A stretch of DNA of 64,000 nucleotides from Paraspadella gotoi. Its lineage: Eukaryota; Chaetognatha. The DNA lies in assembly GCA_051294375.1 (NCBI GenBank), contig CM119271.1:6573632-6637631 (forward strand), read 5' to 3'. The notes under the pieces are model-generated. The model did not search any database. It had not been told where the DNA came from and saw nothing but the letters and a program-made list of their open reading frames with translations. Positions 48,023-58,516 of this stretch are shown one piece after another. Every line of letters begins with the position of its first letter. The first letter of the stretch is position 1. The position numbers and the translations under genes are program-made.

Positions 48023-48866
48023 CGAAGGGATAGAGTCACCACGTTAAGAAGACTGATTCCTTAAAAAAATTATAAAAAAAAAGGATTCGGCGCAAATTGG
48101 AAAGTTTCAATAATCGATGAATTGACTTTACCGATGAAAAACTGTATCGCCAACAATTATTTACTCTTTATTGAGTTGAACCCTTCAGTCATGGAAACTA
48201 GCTTATAATCTAAAAAATACTAAAAAAACAAACAATTGCGATGAAAAAAACAAAGTTTTACGAAAACGAGATCGAATGAGTAAATAAAGAAAATAACATG
48301 GTTAGTAAAATTCGAAGGTAAAAAAATACAGTATATTTTTAGCCATAAATAGTTCATGGCTCAATAATTGGTAAAGGAGCACCAGGAGTAAAAATATTTC
48401 AATTTTTGTATAAAATTAATACAGTTGAAATTTAGCCAAATCAGGCATATCAAAAACAACAAAAGAATAAAAGCCACGAATAATTTTTTTAAAAAGTTAA
48501 TTTAATGTATAACTATGAAAATTTTAGTAACGAGGAATTAAAAACTATAAAGAAGAAACGGATTCTCTCCAGTTTCATTTCACCAACGACAAGAAAAGAG
48601 GAGTTAATTTTACTTTCGCCGACCGAGGTTAAGGGGGAATTAGGGTTAAGGGTGGTTTTTGGGGTAGTTTATGGTTAGGGGTGGTTAGGGTTAAGAGGCT
48701 TTAGGGTTAGGGTAATTAGGTAATAATTTGTCAAAAATAAATATTTTAAGTAGTTTTTCAAAAGACGACAAAACCCCGGTCGGTGAAAGTAAAACGTTAC
48801 CGAAAAGATTTTATGGAATAATACGTAATTTGTGAGTATTTTAAGAATTTTAAGTCCATAAAACTA
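48023..48866. other. Gap between CUL1 and brambleberry
   Basis: AT-rich except for a G-rich telomere-like element at 48608-48794, listed separately. No gene seen. Confidence 0.6.
48608..48794. repeat. Inverted-repeat element with telomere-like core
   Basis: The ends TTTTACTTTCGCCGACCG (48608-48625) and CGGTCGGTGAAAGTAAAA (48777-48794) are inverted with one mismatch. Between them, 48628-48720 is a degenerate TTAGGG array with several exact TTAGGG and TTAGGGTTA(A/G)GG pieces. Looks like a small MITE or an old interstitial telomere tract. Confidence 0.8.
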
Positions 48867-51800
48867 TCATTTGGCAGGGCTTCGGCCCAAATGAATGCCG
48901 CAAAATGGTTTTCCAGGCAAAGCGCCACGGCTGCACAGAGCGCCCGACTTGGTGTTGGCGGCGCAGGGCTCGCGCGTCAGCGAGGAGTTGCGCGGCGGAG
49001 TCTTGCTTCGCGGCGGCGTCTTGGGCGCCCTCGTCTCGATGGTAGCGGAAAGGCGGGTAGGCGTGAGAGAGCGAGACGCGATCGGCGCTGAGAAGTGGGA
49101 AGTGATGAGCGATTGAGATCGTAAGGATTCTTCCGCCAATTGGTTTTCCTTGTCCGAGGATCTCCTTTGAAGAAAAAAGAAAAGAACTTGAGTGAAAAAA
49201 GGAATGGAGCCCATCGCTTCGTCATCAATTCCTCACCTCTCGCTCGTTCCTTCCGAATCCTTTAAACTTCTTCCCCGTGAACTGGATCGACGCCGAATTC
49301 TCCCGTAAAGCTCATCGTGAGAACCGTGAGGACTGGCCGAATCGCGTCGGCGTCCAGCGCCGGAAATGGTCGAAGACAAATTCCGTCTGGCACTGTCGAC
49401 GGAACCCGCCTCGTTCCGCGGGAGAAACGGAGGAACGCCGGCGGAATCGTCCTTGCCGATGGTGACGTCGCCGGCACGAATCCCGCCAGAGCCGAGCGCC
49501 GACGCGTTGAGGGTTAAGGGAGCGAGGACGCTGCGCGGTTGAAGACGAGCGAGGGCGCCGTTTACCGGGGGAAGACGCAAAGCCAGCATCGCCGTATCGG
49601 ACGCGGTGCGGTCCGGAAACGAGACACTGAATAAAGTTTAGTTTGAGAAATATATGAAATTTAAATCAAATATTCGTATTAATATAGATTTTAATTCGCT
49701 TCTAATAAAATTATACAAGCAAAAAGGATAGAGATTTTTCTCATCGTTTTCGGGTTCGGTGACATATGTGTCGGTTAAGAGGGTAATAAAGAGAGCGCAA
49801 AAGAATATAGATTAGGCTCCGGCTCGGCCGAGTCTTTGCTCTTCCTCACTCGGACTCCGTTCATCTCTTTAAAAACAAAGGAAGGCAGCGACGACGACGA
49901 CGAAAAACCAAAACAGATTCAACAAAAGACAAACGCATCTTTTCTCGTTTTTGAGTAATCAGCTGCGAGAGATTTAATAATCGTTATAAACGTCATTCTC
50001 CTCCGCACTAAATTTTGCAGGAGTGTGTATTTTTAATTATGCACTATTCATATTTTAAAATTATTTATCTATTGGAACGGATCAACCTTGGCAATAAATT
50101 TTTCAGTTTTTCTCCCCTTCAATAATTTCCCCCCTCCCTTTAAACCAACCTTTGATCGGTCTGGCCAAACTTGGCGGTGAGGTGCGCTTCGTTAGAGATG
50201 AGCGTCGAACTGAGTCTCGTCGGCAAAGTGGAGTCTACGCTGGATTCGTCGGGGACGAAGGTCGGGTCCACCGTGGACTCGCCCTCCTCCTCCGAGGAGG
50301 ACGACGACGAAATCCGGGCGCGCCGACTCCGGCTGCCGCTCCGCTTCCGCCGCGCGGCGCCATCGGCGCGAGACACGGCTCGCCGGGCGTCGGCTTCGAA
50401 GACGGCGCCGTCCGACTTGGCGGAGGACTCGGCGCGGGCCTTGGAAGAGGACGAGGAGGCGAAGAGAGCCAAGGCGACGCCGAGGAGGGAGTTGGCGGCG
50501 GCGGTGAGGAGGATGAAGAGAGTCATGAGGCCGAAGTCGAGGGAAGACTTGCGTCGAATCTCGGAGAGGGCGTTGAGGGGGATGAGGATGAGGAGGAAGA
50601 GGCGGGTGAAGGCGGGAGTGCGGAGGAAGAGGGCCGAGAGAACGGCGAGGAGGAGGTAGAGAATGTGGGAGCAAACTAGTTGGGCGAGGGGAAGGAAAAA
50701 TATTTACATACAATATAAAGAATAAATTAAAAAAAAAATAAACAATCTAGTATGAACCCTACATAATTTTTTTTTTAATTTAACGACGAATATGACATCT
50801 GATAAACAGATAAAGAACGAAGAACGAGAATAAAGATTTGTATTTAAGTTATCATCAACAATCACCAAATTGACCGGAAATCCGAATCTCACCCGTTTTC
50901 AAGAAGGCCACCTTGTCCCCGGTGCCACCGAGCGCCACCTCGAGCCAACCCAGTTTGGCGTAAAGACCTTCGCGCAAGGAGTCGACGGTGGTGATGACGA
51001 AGTTGACGGAATCGTTGACTTGACGGAGACTCGCTAAAGTTTCTTCGTAGTGAGAGTGAGTCATCGACTGATAAGCGGCCATCGCCTCCGCATTTCCCGT
51101 CATTTTCTCCATTACCTCTTGCGCCTAAGAAACGGAGACTTTGTCGGTTCCCTGCATTTTTAAAAAAGGCTCCGCCTACCTCCAAACCTGTTCTCTGATA
51201 AGCGCCAAATCTTTGAGGATCTCCTCGTGCGTCTCGCCCTGCGCCTCTCCTTGTTTCTCCATGAACTCGGAGGCGCGTTCCAACTTGGCCTTCAATCCCT
51301 CCGTCATGTCGGCGATCTCCTTCTGCCCGGCGGCGATGAGCGCCTTCTCTCTCGACAAAGACTTGAGGTTCTTCACGATGTGACTCTCCATCTCCGTTTG
51401 GGAAATTTTTATCTTCTCGTGGCGATGAAGCATCTCCCGTTGGGAAGCGTCCACTTTGTCCAGGGCGTCCGAAGTCATCTTGGCGTGGGAATAGACTTTA
51501 AAGTACAAAAAACAGAGACAAAAATAAAAACAGACAAAACCCCTACCTCCCCAAGCTTAAGTTGATCAGCCGTAAGTTTCTCCATCCCAACGATTTGCTT
51601 CTGCGACGTGGAGACGAGTTTGTTGACGGCGGCTTCGGTCTTGATGCGGAAAATCTGTTGCCGCGTGGCGTAACACACGGCACGCGCGCGATTCGCAACA
51701 ATCTGATACGCGTTCCACGTCGTCGGGTCCATATCGGACGTACACTCCGCTGGTATTAAGAATGCAGATTAAAATGGTTATTCATAATTACATATCCAAA

Positions 51801-52310
51801 TAAATGTAATACACAATTATACATTCACCCATACATTCCTTCATTTACCGATCGACATTGATTCTTCGCAATCGTACATCTTTCTCTTCTCCGAATAAAG
51901 TTGGCAGTTAAGAAGATGGACGGCCATTTTGTTCAATTCTTCCTCCGCCATGTCTGAGCAAGATTTCTTGAGATGATTTATAACCCGATAATTGCACTGA
52001 GATGAAAAGACAAAAGAAATAAAGAGAAATGATTGGCACAGAATTCTTGAACTACAAGTTTTTTTTCGCCTGTCACGACCTTATCCAGAGGGGAAAGCTG
52101 TAGAAAGGGTTGAGCCTCGAGGAGAAACTTATCGTCGGAAGTCTTTAATTCAAATCGGCCCGCTTCGCCGCCGGGTCCAATAGCGACGGCGGTTTTGGCA
52201 TCGGAGGCGGCAGAGCCCTGCCTTCCAAACAGCCACGCGTCACTTCCGGTAAAGAGAGACGCGAGCACCGCCAGACAAGTCAGTGTCGCCCGCCATGTTT
52301 GGCCAGACAT
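48867..52310 (-). CDS. BMB: Brambleberry-type nuclear fusion protein (KAR5/GEX1 family)
   Basis: Eight exons: 52080-52310, 51849-51996, 51547-51749, 51188-51478, 50893-51124, 50150-50675, 49237-49626, 48867-49164; 772 residues. Signal peptide ending near GSDAW, then the Cys-rich domain shared by KAR5, GEX1 and brambleberry (LNCQLYSEKR, ECTSDMDPTTWNAYQIV, RAVCYATRQQIFRIKTE). A long coiled coil and hydrophobic hairpins (ILYLLLAVLSALFL, TLFILLTAAANSLLGVALAL) follow. The family acts in the nuclear envelope to fuse pronuclei or micronuclei. The tail ends with a CX9CX10CX2H motif, the spacing of the WRC zinc motif. Exon 4 uses AG at 51480-51479, since the nearer AG breaks frame. Confidence 0.85.
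49627..50149 (-). other. Brambleberry intron 6
   Basis: 523 bp; no open frame of note, a short CG-rich stretch near 49813-49830. Nothing recognised. Confidence 0.6.
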
Positions 52311-52646
52311 TGTTTAAATTGCTTAAATAAAGGAGCCACTCTGTAGTCGATAACAAGAAACAGGAAATAAAAGAAAAAGTCCACAAAAAAGTGATGGAGA
52401 CAATATCATGGACAATCTCAAAGACTCTAAACTTACCGATGCATATTATTATTAAACATTGTCTATTTGATTCATGTCTATTTATATTATTGTTTTCCCT
52501 TTCAGCCCTGTGAGCATCGTGTATTTATTATCATAGAAAGTACGTGTTTGAGTGTGAGTCCTAATCTAGTTGGCGTCCCCGTTCTCTTGTGTATTCATAT
52601 TCACAGATCCTATACTATACTATACTATACCCTCTAACAAAAGAGA
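52311..52646. other. Gap between brambleberry and HUS1
   Basis: AT-rich, with a (TATAC)n microsatellite of about four units at 52610-52631. Confidence 0.6.
52322..52335 (-). promoter_or_regulatory. Acceptor-like site before brambleberry
   Basis: Minus-strand CTCCTTTATTTAAG ends 11 nt before the ATG at 52310. Confidence 0.5.
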
Positions 52647-53615
52647 TCACATGGCGACGGCAGGCAAGCGAAACTGAAAGGCAAAATCCTGGTCTGCGAT
52701 TCTGAGGTGCAACGCTTCGTTGTCTCGAAAACTCGCCAAGACACTGTCGGTAGGAATTTGTAGCGCCGTGAGAAAAGAGGCCAACTTGCGTACGTCGACT
52801 CGGACGGCAAAAGCGTTCTCGTCATTCGGGTTTCCGTGCGAGTTGGTGGATAGAGTGGAGTCGGCGTCGGAGGAGGAAGCCCGTTGGAGGTCGTTGAATG
52901 TCGTCGTCACTGAAACAAACTCGTTGTCGACGTTAAGCTTGATCGATGCGGTATGAGACGCAGCTCCCGGGTTCTTTTCCGCCACAAGAATGACGTGATG
53001 GCTGAGGTTCTTCATCTTGTCCACAACGTTTTTCAGAGTCTTGAGTGGAGGGAGCCAGACGTCGATGTCGTAATCTCCGACGCGACAGTCGGCGTCAACG
53101 ATCCAATTACGGCGAGCAACCACGTGGACAGGGATCTCTTGGGTGAGAACCCGGGTCCGGTTGGCGGCGCCGGCTGAAGGCAACTCCACTTCAATAGTGA
53201 GGCAAGGACCTTGCGGCTGTTTTTTTGTCAATTTCATTTTAAGCGATTTGGCATTGGAGCTGGAAAGGGAGCGGGACGAGGTGCTGTAGTGATTAGAAGG
53301 GGCAGTAGAACCGGCGAGGGCCGTCTTAAAGGCCTGATCGAGAGTTGAGGGAACGATCACTAGTTGAATCTCGTTGTCAACAGAGCTGAGGCCCTCAAAG
53401 TTATACTCGTCGAAGGCAGAGTTGGCGGAGAGGCGAGACCAGACGGTGACGCCCCCATTGACGGCAGATTCGCTCTTAATGAAAAAGACGGCAGAAGGGG
53501 TTAGTCGCAGGACGAACACGTCTGCAGACGACTTGACCAGTTTAGATAAAGTCCATAGGAGACGATGGAATTGGTTTATGGCTGAAAGGTCGTGCATCAT
53601 TCCGCGAAAACGCAT
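52647..53615 (-). CDS. HUS1: HUS1, subunit of the 9-1-1 checkpoint clamp
   Basis: Intronless, 322 residues (human 280). PCNA-like clamp subunit that pairs with RAD9 and RAD1 to activate ATR. Family blocks: MRFRGMMHDLSAINQF at the start, NGGVTVWSRL, NEIQLVIVPSTLDQAFKTAL, LKMKLTKKQPQGPCLTIEVE and LKTLKNVVDKMKNLSHH. The extra length is a Ser-rich insertion in the first repeat and a Ser/Asp-rich loop late in the second. The frame opens upstream to 53690, but the ATG at 53615 matches the family start and follows a strong acceptor-like site. Confidence 0.93.
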   Translation of the reverse strand: MRFRGMMHDLSAINQFHRLLWTLSKLVKSSADVFVLRLTPSAVFFIKSESAVNGGVTVWSRLSANSAFDEYNFEGLSSVDNEIQLVIVPSTLDQAFKTALAGSTAPSNHYSTSSRSLSSSNAKSLKMKLTKKQPQGPCLTIEVELPSAGAANRTRVLTQEIPVHVVARRNWIVDADCRVGDYDIDVWLPPLKTLKNVVDKMKNLSHHVILVAEKNPGAASHTASIKLNVDNEFVSVTTTFNDLQRASSSDADSTLSTNSHGNPNDENAFAVRVDVRKLASFLTALQIPTDSVLASFRDNEALHLRIADQDFAFQFRLPAVAM

Positions 53616-53630
53616 GTTGTATGTATATAA

Positions 53631-53653
53631 CTGTTTGAAAATGGGAAAAAACG
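53631..53653 (-). promoter_or_regulatory. Acceptor-like site before HUS1
   Basis: Minus-strand TTTTTTCCCATTTTCAAACAG ends 15 nt before the ATG at 53615 and cuts off the upstream open codons. Role inferred. Confidence 0.55.
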
Positions 53654-53829
53654 AAAACAATCTGTTTATGCTTTTAATTATAGTCAACATTGGCTACTAA
53701 ATTGATCCAAAAAGGTCATAAATCAAAACGATTGAAGACTAGAGATGTACAACTGGAAGGAGTGTGTTAGGGGGCAAATTAAAATTAATCAAAAATTGTA
53801 TGGCATCCAAATTGACGTTTACTTATTGA

Positions 53830-55905
53830 TCAATCACCACCACAAGTCAACTTATGTTTTTTGAGAGCATAATTAAAAAAAAATCTTTTTCCGCAGGCAC
53901 AATTAAATTTAGGTGCATCGTGAAAAGCCTGGTGTTGAACTAAGTTATTCGAACATTTAAACGATTTTCCACATCCTTCAAATGTACATAAATATGGGCG
54001 AAAGTTGGAGTGAACTTTAGAATGGTTGTTCAGAGAGGTTAACCTCGGGAAATTTCTTTTGCATATTTTACAAGTGTAAACCTCATGATTCGCATTTTTC
54101 TCTATATGCCTTCTCATTCGATGAGACCGCAAATTTGATCTCGCCGCACCTTCCGTAGCTCCATATATCTGTTTTCCGCAAATGTCACAAATTATCTGTA
54201 TATTTCTAATTTTTTTTTCTTTACAAACATGCTTTTCCAAATTTTCTTTCTCACTGAAATACCGGTGGCACTTGTGACAACGAAATTTTAATTTATGAGT
54301 ATGTTGGAACAAATGGTTCGAAAGCCCACGTTCGCTAAAAAAAGTACGGATGCATTTGCGGCACTGTAACAAAGGCCGATGAAAGTGAATGTTGGAAATG
54401 TGGATGGTCATATTATCGATGGAAGTTTCGTCGCAGAAGGGACAGAGGTGAGCAAACTCGGGCCCATGATCTTCTAACATATGGTTCCGAGAAAAAACTC
54501 CTAAAGGCTTGTAACATCGAATGCATTCTAAGAATCTTTTATGGGAACTCTTGGGTTTTTTCAATCCAAGGTTAAAACTGGTCGTGTTGTAAACTTCTAG
54601 CTGATCAATAGCCTCTCGAATTTCATCGTCGGTACATTTTCGTTTCACTTTTCTCCCACGAGACGTAACGACAACGTTAGAAGGCGCATCATCTGATGTG
54701 GTCAAGTTTGTTTTCTTAATCTTAGGGGTTGTTGAAGTCGATTTTTCTGATTTGACCGAAATATCATTCTCGACTGTGGGATGCAAATATTCGGATTTAA
54801 TAAAATCCTTCTCGAGCTTAGGACTTGTGAAAGAAAAATCGCCAGCGTCGATATCAAAATCAATTTCCTGCTTGACTTGGACGTGAGACAAGTCTTCAGC
54901 AATAGGATCGTGAATGTTTGCTCGGCTCCATGCTTCTATATCCATCTCAAATTGACTAAATTTCCTGCTTTCAATTGGATCCGAGGAAGTTTCTATTATT
55001 TCTGACTGATTCTTGTCGCCTTCCTCATTTTGATTCATGAAGGCTTCTTCCCTTTGTGACTGACTATCGTCTCTTCTCTCATTTTGATTCAAGTTGGTTT
55101 CTTCCATTTGTAATTGACTATCTTTTCCGCTCCCATTTTGATCTGAGTTGGATTCGACGTTATCAATCGATGGACTGTCGTACCACTCTTCGTCGAGAAA
55201 AGACAAGTCTCGCGGTTTATTCTCCGCACGAGCCGCCGTTTTTTTCTTTTTCTTTCGCCTCTTTGCTGCCGCTTTTTCCGCGTCACTTTCGTCCGAGTCA
55301 AACATGGACGGGTGCTCTTTAATATAGGCTTTCATATTTAGACGCAGAGATCTTTCCCTGAAAAATAAATCTTTCCAACAATCGATGAGCGAATAAGATT
55401 TGAGCAAATGCTTTTTGACGCGGGCGTAAATTTGTTCCCCAATGATTTCAGGTAGTCTTTCCTTTTCTCTTTCGAATTGACGAACTTTATAATTAACCTC
55501 AAGGTACTTATTAAGTTGTTTGGGTTTTGGCTGTTTCTTATGTATGACTCTGAAATAAAACAAACGTCTGTGGTTTCTCTTTAGCCGAAGATTTTTTTCA
55601 TCTATTTTGTCCTCTAATTTTTTCAGCTGTTTAAAACAAGCCTTTAATTGGAAGTTTTTCTTCTTTAAATCCTTTGACAGCGTCTTTATTTTCTGTTTCC
55701 ACTGTTCACGCCATTTATGGTATTTATCTCGAGAGGATATCTTTTCAGTCTGATCGTTGGCAATTGCACTAGTTAGGTCTTCAGCATTCGACGGTTCACT
55801 CGAAATGGGAAAAACAGACGTTCGGTTTTCACTGCTTGTTCCTTGTAATTTTAGATTTCTAATTTCTGGAGAATTCCAATTTCGAAGACTGCTTTTACGA
55901 ACCAT
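53830..55905 (-). CDS. C2H2 zinc-finger protein of unknown family
   Basis: Intronless, 691 residues from the ATG at 55905 (the apparent upstream codon is TTG). Residues about 60-120 form a Lys-rich coiled coil. About 255-330 hold degenerate repeats around DSQSQREEAF and NQNE. Around 350-400 are three sites of the SUMO consensus form (VKQE, IKSE, VKSE). The last 230 residues contain about eight C2H2 or C2HC fingers, several with irregular linkers. Probably a nuclear DNA-binding regulator; target unknown. Codon use is A/T-richer than flanking genes, consistent with a fast-evolving gene. Confidence 0.8.
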   Translation of the reverse strand: MVRKSSLRNWNSPEIRNLKLQGTSSENRTSVFPISSEPSNAEDLTSAIANDQTEKISSRDKYHKWREQWKQKIKTLSKDLKKKNFQLKACFKQLKKLEDKIDEKNLRLKRNHRRLFYFRVIHKKQPKPKQLNKYLEVNYKVRQFEREKERLPEIIGEQIYARVKKHLLKSYSLIDCWKDLFFRERSLRLNMKAYIKEHPSMFDSDESDAEKAAAKRRKKKKKTAARAENKPRDLSFLDEEWYDSPSIDNVESNSDQNGSGKDSQLQMEETNLNQNERRDDSQSQREEAFMNQNEEGDKNQSEIIETSSDPIESRKFSQFEMDIEAWSRANIHDPIAEDLSHVQVKQEIDFDIDAGDFSFTSPKLEKDFIKSEYLHPTVENDISVKSEKSTSTTPKIKKTNLTTSDDAPSNVVVTSRGRKVKRKCTDDEIREAIDQLEVYNTTSFNLGLKKPKSSHKRFLECIRCYKPLGVFSRNHMLEDHGPEFAHLCPFCDETSIDNMTIHISNIHFHRPLLQCRKCIRTFFSERGLSNHLFQHTHKLKFRCHKCHRYFSEKENLEKHVCKEKKIRNIQIICDICGKQIYGATEGAARSNLRSHRMRRHIEKNANHEVYTCKICKRNFPRLTSLNNHSKVHSNFRPYLCTFEGCGKSFKCSNNLVQHQAFHDAPKFNCACGKRFFFNYALKKHKLTCGGD

Positions 55906-56545
55906 TGTACCCACAAACAATTTAAATTTTAGTTTGGAGAAGCAAGACGTAGTACAATTAATAAATCAACGGATTGCTCAGCGTCATTGGTGAAGACCAG
56001 CGTTATTTCAAATGGCGCTGAATCTGAATAACAGAGAAAAATTAAAACTTTTGATCTCCAATAATATTTTTAGTATGGCGGGATATACCGAATCTGAACT
56101 AATAAATATAAAGTTAAAATACTAATCTACATTTGGCATTAAAGATTAAAATCGAAAAAACTAAGCTATTTAAAACACGTTAAATGGATAAAATTGGACG
56201 TATACAACTGGAATAGAATCCACTAAAAATAAAAAGACCTAGGATAGATAACATAAAATTTAATAAAAAAAATGCATGTACGTATGAGTTACCAGAAGAT
56301 TTGTCCGCCTGCGGACATGTACGCTGTCCGGCGTACAGAATAAAGACGAAAATCATTTTGATTTAAATAGTTGTCAAAAACTAGTAGAATTCATAAATCT
56401 TGTAATGCTTTTAAAAAGCGGTTGGCACGAGGAAATCTCGTAAAATAAAGAGAAACAAAAACATCATATAAATTTGTGTTTTGTGGGTTTCCGAATTTGA
56501 GATCTGTTGTTTCCTCCCTCCAAAGTATTTGTTAAAAAATAAAAT
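55906..56545. other. Gap between the zinc-finger gene and TBC1D30
   Basis: AT-rich; contains a GC-rich double hairpin at 56303-56337, listed separately. No gene seen. Confidence 0.6.
56303..56337. repeat. Two adjacent short hairpins
   Basis: GTCCGC-CT-GCGGAC (56303-56316) is followed by TGTACGC-TGTCC-GGCGTACA-type pairing (56319-56337). It stands out in an AT-rich spacer, about 210 bp downstream of the TBC1D30 stop. Confidence 0.7.
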
Positions 56546-58279
56546 CTATCGAGGAATGCTTCCACCATTATAAGCCTCGCTCTCTCTGGCCAAACAGGCG
56601 TTGATGTGATGCCTCGTGATACGGGTCACGTCTTGCAGGCGTTCCGGGGACGGGGCATCTTCTGCCCTTGTACTCTCCCCTCCCGCGAACTGGTGGGGAG
56701 CATAAAGACCGAGTTTCACACCATAATCCGATTGTTGCTTTGACTTAATTTTTCCTTTTGCCCGATCGGGAAAAGGATTGCGGTAGGGGGTTTCCGATTC
56801 CGGTCGTTCGATAATAGGCGACGTCGAGGAAACGTGATCCGCCGAAAGATGACGAAATTCTTTGATCGATTGACGACGAGAAACGGAGGGAGATTGCGGA
56901 GAACGAGATTTTTGCTTGGTCCCATCTCGCGTGGAAGAAGAAGAACTCGTCAAGGACTTGGTCGGTGAGACTTGGAAGCTGGAAGCTTCCTTGGCGCCGA
57001 TATGCAGCACCCGTCGATTGGTAGCGGCTTCGGCGGAATTGTTCTTCCCTTCGTCGGAATTCTTCCGTGGAACTTTGAGATGATTTATGACGGGCTGAGG
57101 CCCAGCGATACTGGGGACGGAAGGCAGGACCAAGCCCGTTACGCGTTTGTAAGACTTGTGTAGCTTTTGAGGGGTGAGTTGAAGATACTGGGAAGCCTGG
57201 GCGTGCCGTTCTTTGAGTCGCCTCTGCCATTTTTCCAGCTCAGACGTTTGCGAGCCGATGGCCTTAAAATGCTTGAGTCTGAGTTCGCAGAGTTGCGGCA
57301 GCGGAAACGGCGCAAGTTGGTAGACGATGGTCATAAGCCGATCCACCTCCACAATTCCTGAGCTCTCGTCCACGGTCCTTGTCAAAATCTCTCCCATCCG
57401 AGTGTAAAAATCGTCGGCGGTTTTGATTCTCACCAGCACCTCCTCTTGCAGCAAGCCCCACAGGGCGAGTGAGGTTCGGATGAGGATCTCCGAGCCCTCC
57501 AGGAGGACGGCGTCCCAAACGCGTAGCACCGCCTCGGCCGGAAGCTGCGTAGCGAAGAGGGTGAGAAACCACTGCATGGTATAAACATCGGTCAAGGGCG
57601 GCCGTTCGTCGTCATCATGCTCGCTCTCCTCGCGCTTCAGGCGATCGAGATGCGCGTGCAGGCGCGGGAGGTGAGTGGCGAGTAGTTCTTGAAACACGGC
57701 CATGTCGACGGCCAAATCGCGCAGGTTGTCCGTAAAGTAAGACTTTGGGAGGACGCCGTCAATGAGATAGATCATGACCTTGAGAGCGGTCTCTTCTTCG
57801 CGGTCCATAACGTCGAGGATGACCGCGGCGATTACGTTGAAACCTTGACAATATCCCACACCCTTGTTCCATCGCGCGTACGCCAGAAGGACCCGCTTCA
57901 GCAAAGCGCGTTCCTGGTCGTTGTCCAGCCCGGAGAAGGAACTGCAGCCGGTCCGGTGGAGATCCTTTACGATCTGATAATCGAGCTCGTCGTCGTCGTC
58001 TGGATCAATCATTTCGTTGAAGGCGGCCTTGGAGGTTGACTCCCAGTCCACATTCTTGAGACTGTTAATGTGTCGCTCGGCGAGAGTCAGCCACACTTTA
58101 CGGCGGGAATCTTTCGGAAGGCCGTCGGGGAGTCGTGCAACAGCCTTCATGGCGTCGTGCCATTGTTCGAAACCGTCCTCAAACTTTCCAATGCCCAAAT
58201 AGCCATGGTATTTCGAGGCTCCTTCAGCCGGCTGAAGGCTCGAAGCAAACATCCCGTTCAATTGGGAAAAAATATTCAT
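56546..58279 (-). CDS. TBC1D30: TBC1D30 Rab GTPase-activating protein
   Basis: Intronless, 577 residues. TBC domain at about 50-330: LPKDSRRKVWLTLAERH, the IVKDLHRTGCSS motif with its arginine finger, and the YCQGFN motif with its glutamine finger. Further blocks are LKVMIYLIDGVLPKSYF, TMQWFLTLFATQLP and APFPLPQLCELR. Both catalytic fingers are kept. TBC1D30 acts on RAB8A and limits cilium formation in vertebrates. The Ser/Arg-rich tail is divergent. Head-to-tail with DDX51, 237 bp apart. Confidence 0.92.
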   Translation of the reverse strand: MNIFSQLNGMFASSLQPAEGASKYHGYLGIGKFEDGFEQWHDAMKAVARLPDGLPKDSRRKVWLTLAERHINSLKNVDWESTSKAAFNEMIDPDDDDELDYQIVKDLHRTGCSSFSGLDNDQERALLKRVLLAYARWNKGVGYCQGFNVIAAVILDVMDREEETALKVMIYLIDGVLPKSYFTDNLRDLAVDMAVFQELLATHLPRLHAHLDRLKREESEHDDDERPPLTDVYTMQWFLTLFATQLPAEAVLRVWDAVLLEGSEILIRTSLALWGLLQEEVLVRIKTADDFYTRMGEILTRTVDESSGIVEVDRLMTIVYQLAPFPLPQLCELRLKHFKAIGSQTSELEKWQRRLKERHAQASQYLQLTPQKLHKSYKRVTGLVLPSVPSIAGPQPVINHLKVPRKNSDEGKNNSAEAATNRRVLHIGAKEASSFQVSPTKSLTSSSSSTRDGTKQKSRSPQSPSVSRRQSIKEFRHLSADHVSSTSPIIERPESETPYRNPFPDRAKGKIKSKQQSDYGVKLGLYAPHQFAGGESTRAEDAPSPERLQDVTRITRHHINACLARESEAYNGGSIPR

Positions 58280-58289
58280 GATTGTGATT

Positions 58290-58306
58290 CTTCTTTAAAA
58301 AAAGTA
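58290..58306 (-). promoter_or_regulatory. Acceptor-like site before TBC1D30
   Basis: Minus-strand TACTTTTTTTAAAGAAG; AG 10-13 nt before the ATG at 58279. Confidence 0.5.
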
Positions 58307-58516
58307 TTTCAATTTGAACATGACATCATGACGATGCTTGGCATCAACTTTTGTATCAGAAGTGTAAATCTATCAAAACAACAAAATACGGTGTAAAACA
58401 AATTTAGATAACATTAACAATTAGTGAATTACTAGATTCCGATTAAACTCCACGCAAACAACTAAAACATGAAAAAAAAACATTCAAAAAATAACAAATA
58501 ACTTATTGTCTGTTTT

